From: Saccharopolyspora sp. NFXS83
GTDB taxonomy: Bacteria; Actinomycetota; Actinomycetes; Mycobacteriales; Pseudonocardiaceae
DNA length: 64,000 nt
NCBI RefSeq assembly: GCF_026241095.1
Contig: NZ_JAPFGB010000002.1
Span: 115,823 to 179,822, forward strand
Reading direction: 5' to 3'
Shown: positions 1 to 18,100 of the stretch, in pieces
Position numbering within the stretch: the stretch's first letter is position 1
Layout of the letters: every line of letters begins with the position of its first letter
The notes under the pieces: generated by a model
Databases searched by the model: none
What the model was told of the DNA's origin: nothing
Seen by the model: the letters and a program-made list of their open reading frames with translations, nothing else
Position numbers and translations under genes: made by a program

Positions 1-1427
1 GGAGCCCGCGTCGATCGGGTCACCCGGCAGCAGGCTGCGGAACGCGCCTTGCCCGAGCGCGGTGGGGCGCACGGCTTCGGCGAGCCGGGAACCCACCACG
101 ACGACCTCGGCAGGGCGACGACCGGCGGGGACCGCCTGTTCCGCGCGCCACCGCTCGGTCAGCAGCGCGGTGCGCGCCTCCTGCTCGCCGAGCGCGGCCG
201 AGCCCGCCACGCTGCGGGTGACCGCGCCGCGCATCCGCACCACGACCCGGCCGTCCTCGTCGAGCAGTGCGATGTCGTGGCCGCCCTGGCTGTCGCCGAG
301 CGCGAGCGCGTGCACGTGGCCGCGTTCGGGAAGCGCGCCGAACCACTCCAGCGCGCTCAACGAGAACGGCAGGCTCCGGTCGGTGATGCTGCTCGGGTCT
401 TCCGCCGTCCACAACGCCGCCTGCAACATCGCGTCGAGCAGCGACGGGTGCAGGGTGAAGTCGCCGAACGGCACGTCGGCGGCGTCGGGAACCTCCACTC
501 GCGCCAGCGCCTCGCCCTGCCGGTGCCGCACCGAACGCAAGGCGCGCAGGCTGGGCCCGTAACCGCCGCCGAGGCGGGTGAACTCCGCGTAGCACTCCAC
601 GCCGCCGGTGCTGCGCTCGCAGCGGTCCCGGATCTCGGCCAGGTCCACCGGTTCCGGCGCTTCGGCCTGGTCGAAGCACAACGTCCCCGCGGAGCACAGC
701 GCACCGTCAGCCGTGCCGTCGTCCTGGCGCAGCTCGTAGGACAGGCCGCCCGGCACCGGGGAGTACCGCAGTCCGATCGCGACCGGCTCGTCGGAGACCA
801 CCACCGGACGCGCCCACATGACGTGCGTGATCGCCGAGGCACGGCCGTGGCCCGCTTCGGCCGCTCCGGCGACGGCGAACTCCAGGGCCGCCACGGCGGG
901 CAGGATCTTGTGCTCGCCCAGCGCGTGATCGCGCAGGTAGAACTCGCGGCCGGTCAGCACTCGAACGCCCTCGCCCCCGGTCTCGGCGGGCGGGTCGATC
1001 CAGTACGACCGGTACACCGGCGGTGGTGCGGGCAGGGAGAGCCGAGCCGGTGGTGTGCCACCGCGGTGGGGCGCGTCCCAGTCCACCGCTGCGCCCTCGA
1101 CCCAGAGCCGCGCGAGGTCATCCGGTTCGACCGCGCCAGGGTCCAGCTGGATTCCCGCCCCTCCGTCGGCCCGTCCCCGCACCACGCCGTCGCCGGTGCG
1201 CAGCCGCTCGCCGAGTTCGCCGATCGAGCTCACGACGAGCGCCATCCGGTGCGGCAGCGGGTCCCTGCCCACCTGCAACGTGCGGGCGACCCTGGCGAGC
1301 TCGCCCGTAGGCGCGTCCGCGTGCTCGCCGGCCCATTCCCGCACGCTCTGCGCGTACCGGTCGAGCTGGTCGGCTCCACCGGCGGAGAGCACCACCACCT
1401 GCCGGGGCCGCGATCCGTTCGGCGTGG

Positions 1428-1431
<4 letters not shown>
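1..1431 (-). CDS. Polyketide synthase, trans-AT type, N-terminal part (cut by window edge)
   Basis: Continues the assembly line: the protein begins with the linker that normally follows a KS (VARTLQVGRDPLPHRMAL), so its KS is the one ending the preceding protein. A dehydratase follows, with the HxxxGxxxxP motif in HALGEHKILP and the second catalytic site in HPSLLDAMLQ. Near the window edge a KR-type structural subdomain begins. The ATG at 1431 overlaps the upstream stop as ATGA, so the two genes are translationally coupled. The 3' end is outside the window; 477 codons are visible. No acyltransferase motif is present, as expected for a trans-AT system. The module is split between KS and DH across two polypeptides. 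The order of domains beyond the DH cannot be seen. Confidence 0.9.
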
Positions 1432-6184
<4,753 letters not shown>

Positions 6185-6188
<4 letters not shown>

Positions 6189-9100
6189 CGGACGTCCTCC
6201 TGCTGCAGTTCGGCCAAGGCGTCGTCCACGCTGATCCGCCCGTCGCGCAAGCCCGCCAGCAACCGGCCGACCGCATCCGGGGGCGCCGCGGGTCCCGATG
6301 ACCGGGCACCGCTCCCGCTCTCGTCCGGGGTCTCCGAACCCGGGGAAGTCGGGATACCGCTCGGAACGGCCGTCCCGAGGCCCGCCGGGGTGGGATCCGC
6401 CCCGTCCTCGGCACCGCCCCCGGTGGCCGCGCTCGAACCGCCGTGACGCGCCGGACCGGGAACACCGGCCGGGTCGAGCACCTCCGGGGCCGGCGGGCGC
6501 TGGGCGGATCGCAGCTGCGATCCGAACCGGGACTCCAGTTCCGCGGCGAGAGCGTTGATCGTGCGCCCGGTGGTGAACAGCCTCGCCGGGATGTCGATGC
6601 CGTACTCCGCGCCGAGCCGCCTGCTCAACCTCCGCATCCCGAGCGAGTCCACCCCGAACTCCGTCAGCACCCGGTCTTGGCGCAACCGGGCGGGGTCCAG
6701 GCCGAGGTGGCTTGCGAGCAACGCGGTGATGCGGGCCCGCACCCCGGCGAAGTCACCGGTCGGCGCGGGCTCCTCCCCCGGCGGCGCTGCTTCGGCGCGG
6801 GCTGCTTCGGCACGGGGCGGCGCGGACTCGGGCTGAGCGGCCCGGGTCGGTTCGGCCGCGGGTTCCTCGACCACCGGACGTACCGGCGGCGGCTGCGCGT
6901 CGCCGCCGCGGAACCGCTCGCCCGGAGTGATCCAGTAGCTCTCCTCCGCGAACGGGTACGTCGGCATCGGCACCCGTCGCGGCGCCTCCCCGGACCACAG
7001 CAGGTCCCAGTCCAGGTCGACGCCACCGGTCCACAGCACCGCGAGCTTGTCCAGCCTGCGCGCCGCGAACACGGCGCGCAGGTACGCGGCCCCCTCGGGT
7101 CCCTCCAGCAGCGCGGTCGCGGTGCTGTCGCGCTGCTCGGCGTCTCCGGTGACCACGCCGGGGACGTCGTCGCGACCGCCGAGCCATTCCGCCAGCGCGA
7201 CGCGCAACCCGGGCAGGTCCGCCGCGACGGCCGCCAAGCGCTGCGGCATCGCGTCGCGCCCGGCTTGCGCGGTACGGCACAGCGTCGGCAGATCGAGGCC
7301 GTCCGGCGCGTCCCGGTCCAGCCACCGCACGATCCGCTCGGCGTAGGCGCGCAACCGCTGCGGGTCCTTCGCCGAGAGCACGAACACGTCGGGACCATCG
7401 CGGCGGACGGTGGGATCGTCGGGTGCCTCCTCGACGACCACGTGCGCGTTCACCCCGCCGAGCCCGAACGAGCTGACCCCGGCGATCCGGCGCTCTCCCC
7501 CGGAGCGGTGCCACGGCTCGGTGCCGCGCAGGATCCGCAGCGGGCTGCCGTCCAGCCGGACGTGGGGGTTGATCTGATCGATGTGCAGGTTGCCCGGGAA
7601 GGTGCCGTGCCGCATCGCCAGCAGCACCTTGAGCAGTCCGGTGATCCCCGCACCCGCCTCCAAGTGGCCCGCGTTGCTCTTCACGGCGCCCAGCGCGATG
7701 TGCTGTTCGGCCACGTCCGCGCCCCGGTCTCGGTAGAGCGTCGCGAACGCGGACTTCAACCCCTCCACCTCCACCGGGTCGCCGAGCGAGGTGCCGGTGC
7801 CGTGCGTCTCGACGTAGCCCACCCGGCGCGGATCCACCCCGGAGCGCCGGTGCGCCCGCACGACGCAGGCGGCTTGCGCGTCCGGGTTCGGCGCGGTCAG
7901 CGAGTTGGTCCGGCCGCCGTGGTTGATCGCGCTGCCCCGGATCACGCCGTGGATGACGTCGCCGTCGGCGACCGCCGCGGACATCCGTTTGAGCAGCACG
8001 ATCCCGACGCCCTCAGCGCGGGCGATGCCGTTGGCACCCGCGTCGAAGGTCCGGCAGCGGCCGTCGGGGCTGAGCATGTCGGCGCGGCTCATGTCCACGA
8101 ACAGGGTCGGCGAAGCGATGACGTTCACCCCGCCCGCGAACGCGAGATCGCAGTCTCCGTGCCGGATCGACTCGGCCGCCCGGTGCAGCGCCACCAGCGA
8201 GGACGAGCACGCGGTGTCGACGGTCTCGCTCGGGCCGTGCAGGTCCAGCAGGTACGAGACCCGGTTGGACAGCATCGCGTGCGCCCGGCCGACGGTGTTG
8301 TAGCCGTCCAGCGGCGCCTCGAACGCGTGCTGGACCTCGAAGTAGTCGTAGGTGCCGCAACCGAGGAACACGCCGGTGTCGGTGCCGGACAGCGCGGACG
8401 GCCGGATGGCCGCGTCCTCGATCGCGCTCCAGACCGCTTGCAGCACCAATCGGTGCTGCGGGTCCATGGCAGCGGCCTCCTTCGGCGAGATGCCGAAGAA
8501 CAACGGGTCGAACAGGTCGACGCGCGGCAGGAAACCGCCCCACTTCGCCCAGGTGCGGAACTCGCCCGATTCCGGGTCCCCGTAGAGGCTCCGCCATGCC
8601 CAGCGGTCGGCGGGAATCTCGGTGATCAGGTCGTCCCCGGCGACGAGGTGCGCCCAGAACTCGGCGAGGTCGGCGGAGCCCGGCAGCATCCCGGCCATGC
8701 CGACGACGGCGACGGCGTCCCCGTGCTCGTCGGTGCACTCCTGAGCGGTCCCGGCCACGCCAGGTGTCTCCCGTCGCGACCGCTCACTTCCGTTCTCGTC
8801 GACGGGTGGGGACTTCCGGACTCCCTCCGGGGCGGCGGACGGCTCGGGCCGCCGGAATTCGCCGTAGTGCCGTGCGAGCGCGGCGACGTGGTCCCGGACG
8901 AGCTTGTCGGCGAGGTCGGCCGTGGTGGCGATTCCGAAGAAGAAGGCGGGAGTCAGGTCGAGCTCGAACGCCACGTTGACCCGGTTGCTCAGCTGCGTGT
9001 AGGTGATCGAGTCGAAGCCGAACAGCCGCAGCTCGGTCTCCAACCCCAGCTCCGCCGGACCGAGGCCGGCGACCGAGCACACCAGTCCGTGCAAGTCCGC

Positions 9101-12100
9101 TCGCAACGCGGGCACCCACTCGGCGGGTGCGGCGCCAGGCACCTCGTCGGCGTTGTCCGCGCCCGGCGGGACGTCAGGAACTCCGGCCGCCCGCACCGGA
9201 TCCCGCACGCCCAGGGTCGACAAGAACCGCTCGCTACCGGAGACCACTGCCACCTGCACCTCCTGTTGTCCGATCAGGCGGCTGAGCGCCGCGATGCCCG
9301 CCGCCGGCGGGATGGGGTGCACGCCGGCTCGGGCCAGCCGCGCGGCGTGCTCGACCGCCAGGCCCGAACCGGCCCACGCACCCCAGTTCACGACGTGGAC
9401 GGGGAAGGGCAGCGCGGTCTGGAGGGCGTGGGCGCAGGCGTCCTGGAACGCCGACGCCGCCGCGTAGGAGCTCTGCCCCGGATTGCCGAGGAAGGACTGC
9501 ACGGACGAGAACAGCACCAGGAAGTCCAGGTCGAGATCCGCGACCGCGTCCGCCAGCGCCACCGTCGTGCGCGTCTTCGCGAGACCCGCGGCGACGGCGC
9601 GCTCGTCGAGCTCGGCCAGCGCACCGTCGCGCAGTTCGTTCGCCGCGTGCACGACGCCGTGCAACCGGCCTGCGCGGGCCGCGAACTCATCGATCGCGGT
9701 CCGCAACCCGACCGGGTCGACCGCGTCGGCGCGGACGTACCGCACGTGTTCGCCGGTCGGGTCCCACGCGGCGATCCGGGAACGTCGGGCCGCGTCCGGT
9801 TCGGATCGGCCGATCAGGCACACCTTCGCGCCGTGCTCGCGCACCAAGTGCTCGGCCAGGTCCAGTCCGATGTCCCCTGCTCCACCGACGATCAGATACG
9901 CGCCACCAGCGCGGAAGGCGGTCCCGTCACCGGTGAGTGCGAGCGGGTGCAGCTCCTGCTCCCACCACTGGCCGTCGCGCCGCGCGAACTCGCCGGACGC
10001 CAAGGCGCCTAGTTCGCTGGCGGCGCCGTCGGGGTCGTCGAACACCTCGGCGCGAGCCAGGTCGGCCGTGGTGACGTGCCACCGCTCGCACTCCCGCCGA
10101 ACCGATTTGAGCAGACCCCGCAGCGACGCCGACCAAGGCGCGAGCACCGGGCCGATCGGGAGCGCGTCGGCGGTCACGACGGTGAGCGCCAGCTCGCCCG
10201 CACCCGCCGGGCGGCGGACCAGGTGCCGGATTAGGCGGAACAGCGCCAGCACCCCGGTCCGCTCGTGCCGGGCGAGCTGCGTCGCCGCCCCGGCGGGGGT
10301 CGCGAAGCAATCCTCGTCGAGATCCGGGAGGAAGAGCACCGACGCCGGTGCGGGCAGGCCGGTCAGGGTCTCTTCGTCGAGCTCGTCCGGTCGCAGCCGG
10401 ATGACCCGGTCCGATCCGCACCGGGCCGTGACGGCACCGGCCAGGGGTTCGGCGTCGGCCCCGGCGACGAGCCACACCGCTCCGGCGTCCGGCGCTCGAC
10501 GCGGCGGGTCGCACGGCACCCACCTCGGCACGTGGGTGCGGACCTCGGGAACGGCGTGCTCGCCGGCGTCCCCTGCCGCCCGGCTGAGCGCGGCGGGAAC
10601 GTCGGGATCGCTGCCGACGTCGGCGGAATCCGCTCCTCGATCGCGTCCGAGGTCCCCCTCGGTGAACCAGCACCGCCGGCGTTCGAACGGGTAGGTGGGC
10701 AACGGCACCAGGTGCCCGCCCGTCCGCTCGGCGGACCACTCCACTGCGGTTCCCCCGACCCAGGAGCGGGCCCTCCGGTGCGCGGGGTCGTCCTGCGCGG
10801 TGCCGCCCGGGCCGACCAGGTCGGGGTGTGCCTCCCCCGCGGTGACGGCTGCGAGCGCCCCGAGCAGTCGCTCCCGGTCCGGTGCGACGACGGCCAGCCG
10901 GTGTTCCATGGCGTCGCGGCCGACCTGCAACGTGCGGGCCACGTCGACGAGCTCGGCCTCGCGGTGGGCGATCAGGTGGTCGCGCAGGTTCGCGGCCTGC
11001 CGCAGCAGCGCCTGCGGGGTCCGGGCCGACAGCGGGAAGATCCACGGCCCGGACGAGCCGTCCGCGGTCGCGGGCTCTCCTGCCTCCTCCAGCACGACGT
11101 GCGCGTTGACGCCGCCATAGCCGAACGAGCTCACCCCGGCTCGTCTGGGCGCGCCCGCGCGCGGCCACGGTGCCGCCTCCCGGACCAGGTGGAACGGGGT
11201 CCCCTCCAAGCGCAGGTGCGGGTTGGGCCGTTCCAGGTGTCCCAGCGGTGGCAGCACTCCGTGCCGCATCGCCAGCAGCACCTTGAGCACACCGGCCACT
11301 CCGGCGGCAGACTCCAGGTGCCCGATGTCGGCTTTGAGCGCCCCGAGCCCGCAGTGCGGCTGCACCGGTGCTCCGCCCGCGCGCTCGTGCAACTCGCGGA
11401 AGGCGTTGACCAGGCCGTTGATCTCGATCGGGTCGCCCAGCTCGGTACCGGTGCCGTGGGTTTCGACGTAGCCGACGGTCGCCGGGTCGATCCCGGCGCA
11501 CTCGTGCGCCCGCACGATCATCGCGGCCTGCGCCGCGGGATTCGGCGCGGTCAGCGAGCGAGCCCGGCCGCCGTGGTTGACCGCGCTGCCGCGCAGCCAG
11601 CCGCGCACCCGGTGCCGGTCCGCCTCAGCGCGCCGCCGGGTCGTCAGCACCACGACGCCCACCCCTTCGCCCCGGACGAAACCGTCCGCGGCGGCGTCGA
11701 AAGCGCGGGATCGGCCGGTGGGGCTGAGCATTCCGGTGCTGCTGAGCAACGCGTGGTCGTGCGGCGAGAGCAGCAGGTTCACCCCGCCGACCACGGCCAC
11801 CTCGCATTCCCCCGCCCGGATCGACTGGGCGGCGCGGTGCAGCGCGACGAGCGAGCTGGAGCAGCCGGTGTTCACCGGTTCGCTCGGGCCGTGCAGGTCT
11901 AGCAGGTAGGAGATGCGGTTCACCAGGATGGAGTGGGTGTTCGACGTGGCGGCGTACGAGTCGACCTCGGCTCCGGCAGCACGTTGCAGGTGCTCGTAGT
12001 CGTGCGAACCGGCGCCGAGGAACACCCCGGTGTCGCTGCCCGCGAGCCCGCCGGGGGCGATGCCCGCGTCCTCCAGCGCGGACCAGGTCGTTTGCAGGAC

Positions 12101-15100
12101 GAGCCGGTGCTGCGGGTCCATCGCGGCGGCTTCCCTCGGGGAGATGCCGAAGAACAGCGGGTCGAACAGGTCGACCCCGTCGACGAACCCACCCCAGCGG
12201 GCGTGCACGCCGGGGCCTTGCGCGCGCCAGTCCCAGCGGTCCGGCGGCACCTCGCTGATCAGGTCGTCGCCGCTGACCAAGTGGCGCCAGAAGTCGTCGA
12301 GGTCGCGACTGCCGGGCAGGGTTCCCGCGACGCCCACGATGGCCAGCGCGGCGGAGTCGTCCGACTGCCGCGGTCCTTCGGATTCCCGTTGCGCCGACGC
12401 CGGTTCCCCCGTCCTCGATGCGACGGGTTCCGGTGCGCCCGACGCAGGTGCGTCCTGCGCCGACTCGTCCGGGCCGGCAGCGACAGGACGGTCCGCGGCG
12501 AGCCGGTCGATCAGCGCGCGCAACGTGGCCGTCTCGTAGAACAGCGCCGGGGTGACGTCGAAACCGTGCTCCTCGTTGAGCTTCGTCGCCAGCAAGCTGT
12601 AGCTGACGGAGTCGAAGCCGTAGTCGCCGATGGGACGGTCCACGTCCAAGTCCTCGGCGGGGATCGCCGAGGTTCGGGCGACCAGCTCCAGGACCTCCGC
12701 GCCGAAACCCGCCACGCCGGAGGTTCCGCGCCGCTGCGGCCCCCGCTCCTCCTCCGGATCCGGAGCCGCTTCGTCCGCGCGCGCCTCGATCACGTGCTGG
12801 AAGTTGCGGTCGGTCCCCTCGGGGATTCCCCGGACGTCGGCGTAGCCGAGCCCGGTGAGCACGGAGTTCCACCCGCCCAGGTCCAGCAGCGGCGACCCCG
12901 GCAGCCGCAGCTCGGCGTCGTCGTGCGTCCACCAACCGTCGAACAGGCCGTAGACCGCGGTCGCCTGCGCGGTGACCGCCGTCAGCTCGTTGAGCAGCAG
13001 CAGACCGCCGGGCCGCAGCACCACGCGCAGGTGCCGCAGGGCTCTGCGCAGGTCGCGGGTGGCGTGCAGCACGTTCGCGCCCACGACGACGTCGAACCGG
13101 CCCGCGGGAAACCCTTGTGCGGTGAGATCGGTGTCCAGGTCGAGCCGCCGGAACTCGCAGAACGGGTGACGGTCCCCGTACTCGCGCCTGCCGTGCTCCA
13201 GGAACGCGACCGACAGATCCGTGTACCAGTACTCGACGTGCTCGCCGTGCGGGTGCAGCGCGCGCAGCAGGCCGTCCGACGTGCCGCCGGTTCCCGAACC
13301 GACCTCCAGCACGCGGATCGGCCGGCCCGGCGGCGACGCGAGCAACCGCTCGACGTGGCGCAGCACGCGGGCGGCCAGCAGTTCGTTGTAGACGTCGCTG
13401 ACCGGGTTGTCCTTGTAGATCCCCGCCATCAGCGACGTACCCGAGCTCGGGAACAGCAGGTCGGTGGCGAGCAGGTCGCCGCGCAGCAGTTCCGGATAGC
13501 GGGCCAGGCAGTGCGCCAGCAACCGGACGAACACCGCCCCACCCGGGTGCCGTTCGGCCAGCGCGGCGAACCGAGTGCCGTGGTCGGTGGCGCGGGCCGC
13601 GGCCAGCGCGTGCGGCTCCGGCCGATGCGCGCCGTCGTGCTCGCTGACGAGCCCCGCCTCGCCCAGCAGCGCGAGGACCTCGTGCACCAGCCGCTCGTAG
13701 CGGGACGTGGTGCCGATCCGGCGCACGATCGCCGCCGCCGGTGCGCCACCGTCGTCCCACGCCCCCATGCCGTCCAGCACCTGGAGCAACCGGCTCGCCG
13801 CGACCTCGGTCATCTCGCGGTCGAGTTCGTGGAACTCCGCGAGCGTGCGCTGCTGGTCCGGAGTGAGGTTCCCGGCCGCGGGGCCGTCCATGACTCCCAG
13901 CCGTTCCAGCATCGCCCGCGTCCCCGGCACCGCGACGAGCTGGGGTTGCGCGCCGCGCAGGCTGCGCAGGACCGTCCGCCACCCCTCGTCCGGGGAGATC
14001 GAGCGGAAACCCGCCGAGACCAGCCGGGCGCGTTCTTCGGCGCCGGAGGCCGACCCGACCGTGCCCCACAGGCCCCAGTCGATGACGCGGACCCGGAACG
14101 GGAGCGTGCCGTCGAGAGCGTGCGCGTAGGCATCCAGGAACGCCGAACCGGCGGCGTAGTTCGCCAACCCGGCGTCGCCGAGCAGGGACTGCGCGGACGA
14201 GAACAGCAGCAGGAAGTCCACCGGCCGATCCCGCAGCACGTCGATCAGCGCGGCGGCGACACCGGACTTCGCCGCGAGGCTCGCCACCAGTTCCGGCTCG
14301 TCGAGGTTGCGCACCAAGCGGTCATGCCTGGACAGGGCCGCGTGGACCACACCGGTGAGCGGCCCCCACTCTGCGCACACCTCGTCCAGCGCCGCCCGGA
14401 GGCGGACCGGGTCGGTGGCGTCGGCCTGGACGTAGCGCAGCCCGGTTCGGCCGCGGTCCAGCGCGGCCAGCCGCGCTTCCCGCTCCTCGCCCAGGCCGCT
14501 CCGGCCGATCAGTGCGACCTTGCCGCCGCGGTCGAGCAGGAAGCGGGCGATCTCCATCCCGATTCCGCCCGCACCGCCCACCACGACGTACGCACCCCCG
14601 GCCCGGACCGGGTCCGTTCCGCCGACTTCCTCGGGCGGCGCGCTCCGCAGCACCGCGCGGTGGCGCACGCCCGCGCGGACCGCCGCGCGCACCCCGCGCT
14701 CGGCCGGTTCGGCGACGATGCGAGCGGCGGATTCGGCGGGGGTGGCCGCGGATTCCAGGTCGAGGACCGGAACGGACCAGCTCGGATGCTCGTGCTCCAG
14801 CACCCGGGCGAATCCGGCCAAACCCGCCGGATACGGGTTGCGGGCGGGCACCCCCGCCACCGGCCACACGTCGGTCGTGACGACCCGCCACTCCAGGCCG
14901 GGAACGTCGATCCACTGCCGCGCGAACCGGTGCAGCGCCAGCACACCGCTCTCCTCGGCGTGCCGGACGCGCTGAACCTCGGTGGCGTCCCGGACCGGGG
15001 AGGTGACCCCGCCCAGGAAGTAGATCGTGCGCGGCACGCCGAGTTCGGCCGCGAAGTCCGGGCCCCGCGGGTCGAATTCCCAATGCCCGGCGGATTTCCG

Positions 15101-18100
15101 GCGGGTGCGGTCACCGAGCTCGGCGAACCTCACCTCGTCGTCCCGGTGGTGCGCGGCCAGCTCTCCGGCCACCTCCGTCGACCGCGCGGTGTGGATGATC
15201 AAGACGGGGCCGCGCGGAACCGGCGCGGCAGCGGCGGGCTTCGGTTCCCAGACCGCGATGTGGTGCGGGAATCCCGCGGCACGATCGAGCTGCTCGGCGC
15301 GATCTGATCGCTCGTCCCGCCGCGGACCCGCACCTGTCGGCCGGTCCTCGGTGATCTCTGCTCCGGCGGCCCGTCCGCGCTCGTCCGGGCGCACGCTCGC
15401 CGCCGCCACCGCATTTCGGCCCGGGTCCGTCGACGTCGTCGGCTCGGGTGCCACCTGCTCGTCGGTGCTCACCTGCTCGTCCGCGGTCACCCAGCACCGC
15501 ATCCGGGTGAAGGGGTAGAGCGGCAACGCGACCCGGCGGCGATCTCCCCGGCGCGACCGACGCCAATCCGGCACGGCGCCCGCGACCCACGCCTGAGCCA
15601 TCCCACCGGGGTCCCCGGCGGCCGAAGCGCGGTCGGCGGCGGTCTGATCGGGCTCGGCACCCGGCCGGACCGTGCCCCGGTGGGTGCGTCCGTCGAGGTT
15701 CCCGTCGAGGAAGTTGCCCAGCGACATCCGCAGTTCCGCCGGCGTCCCGACGACGAAGGCCAGCCGCTCGCCCATCGCCTCGCGCCCGCGCTGGCTCGTG
15801 TACGCGACGTCGGACAACGACGGCGGCCGACCACCCGCCGAGATCCGGTGCCGAGGCGCACTCGCCGACTCCCGGGCACGATCCACCGCAGCGAACTGCT
15901 CGGCCAGTTCCGCGACGGTCGATCGGACGTCCAGCAGCGCCCCTGTCCGGGCCGGGACGCGCTCGGCCAGCGCGCCTTCCAGGGTTCGCAGATCCGCCGC
16001 GTCCAATCCCAGTTCGTCCAACCCGGCTTCAGGGTCGAGCGCACCGCCGGTCAGACCGAAGAGTCCGGACAGCAGCTCCGAGAGCTCCTCGACCGCGTCG
16101 GCGCGCGGCGGAGCGTCGAAGGCGTCGAAGTACCGCTGCGCCAACGCGCGGAGGTTCTCCGGCTTGCGAGCCGACAGCAGCACTACCTGGTTCCCCGGCT
16201 CGTCCGCAGCGGGCTCGGGGGCCCGGAATTCCTCGATGACGAGATGCGCGTTGCTGCCACCCGCGCCGAAAGCACTCACGCCCGCCCGCAACGGCTGCCC
16301 GCCGCGTCGCCGCCACGGTTCGGCCACGCGCTGCACCCGGAACGGCGACGAGTCCCAGTCGATCTCGGGATTGGCCGGATCGGCGTGCAGCGACGGCGCG
16401 AGCGTCCGGTGGCGCAGTTGCAGCAGGACCTTGGTGAGCCCGGCGATCCCGGCGGCCGATTCGAGGTGGCCGATGGCCGATTTGACGGAACCGATCGGGC
16501 ACGTCCCCGGTGCCGCCGAACCGAACGCCTGGCTCAGCGCGGACAGCTCGATCGGGTCGCCGAGCGCGGTCCCCGTGCCGTGCGCTTCCAGATAGTCGAT
16601 CGACTCCGGTGCCAGGCCCGATTCCTGCCATGCCCGGCGCACCAGGTCTGCTTGGGCAGCGGGATTGGGGGCGAAGAACCCGCTCGCCCTTCCGCCGTGG
16701 TTGACCTGGCTGCCCCGGATCACCGCGTGCACCCGATCGCCGTCGGCCAGCGCCCTCGACAGCGGTTTGAGCAGCACGGCGCCGACACCCTCACCGGGAA
16801 CGTAGCCGTCACCGCCCGCCCCGAAGCTGCGGCAGCGCCCGTCTGAGGAGACGAACCCGACCTGGCTCAGGTGCAGGTACTTGTAGGGGTGCACCGCGAC
16901 GTTCACGCCGCCCGCCAGCGCCAGTTCGCAGTCACCGGCCCGCAGGCTCTGGCAGGCGAGGTGGATCGCCGTGAGCGACGACGAGCACATGGTGTCCAGC
17001 GCCAGGCTCGGGCCGTGCAGGTCCAGGAAGTACGACACCCGGTTGGCCACCGACGAGGAGAACGAGGTCGGCAGCACCGGCACGCGCCCCGGCTGGTCCG
17101 CGCCCAGCATCTGGTACTGGTTGAACATCACGCCTACGAACACCCCGACGGCCCGCCCGGCCAGCTCGGATCGGCTCACGCCGGCGTCTTCCAAGGTGTG
17201 CCAACTGGTTTCCAGGAACAGGCGTTCCTGCGGGTCCATGCCCGCGGCCTCCAGCGGCGTGATCCGGAAGAACTGCGGATCGAATTTGTCCACATCTGAC
17301 AGGAAGCCGCCCCAGCGGCTCGTCGAACGGCCGGGTTTGCGCTCGGAATCGTAGAAACCGGCCAGCGGCCACCGCTCCGGCGGAATCTCGGACACGCAGT
17401 CCCGGCCCGCGATCAGGTTCTCCCAGAACCCGTCGACGCCGTCCGATTCCGGGTAGCGCCCCGCGAGTCCGATGATCGCGATGTCGTCCCGCGCCGCGGG
17501 GGCCGAGTGCTCGGCGACGCTCGGCGCGAGTCCCAGCGCGCCCGGCACGCGATCCCGATCGCCGTGCAGCACGACGAGCTCGGCTCCTCGGTGCCCGACC
17601 GCCCTGGTGAAGAGATCCACGCCCGTCCTGGTCGGCAACGGCACCTGCCCCTGCGACCGGAACAGCTCCTGCGCCGCGGGATCCGTGCGCATCCCTCCGT
17701 CGGCCCACAACGGCCACGCCACCGACAACATCCCGCGCTGCCGGGCGTAGGCGTCGAGGAAACCGTTGGCCGCCGCGTAGTCGATCTGCCCCACGTTCCC
17801 CGCCACACCCGTCACCGAGGACAGCAGCGCGAAGAAGTCCAGCTGCTCGTCCCGCGTCGCCTCGTCCAGCACGACCGCGCCGCGCACCTTGGGCGCCAGC
17901 ACCTGCCGCAGGGAATCACCGGATTTCGCGGGAAGCAGCCCGTCCCGCAGCACACCGGCCGCGTGCACGACGCCGTTGATCGGGCCGAAACGCGCTCGTG
18001 CCTCGGCGACGACCCGCCGCACGTCCCGCTCGTCGGTGACGTCGGCGCGCACGAAGTGGACTCGCGCGCCGAGTTCGGTCAGCTCGGCCCGCACCTGCTC

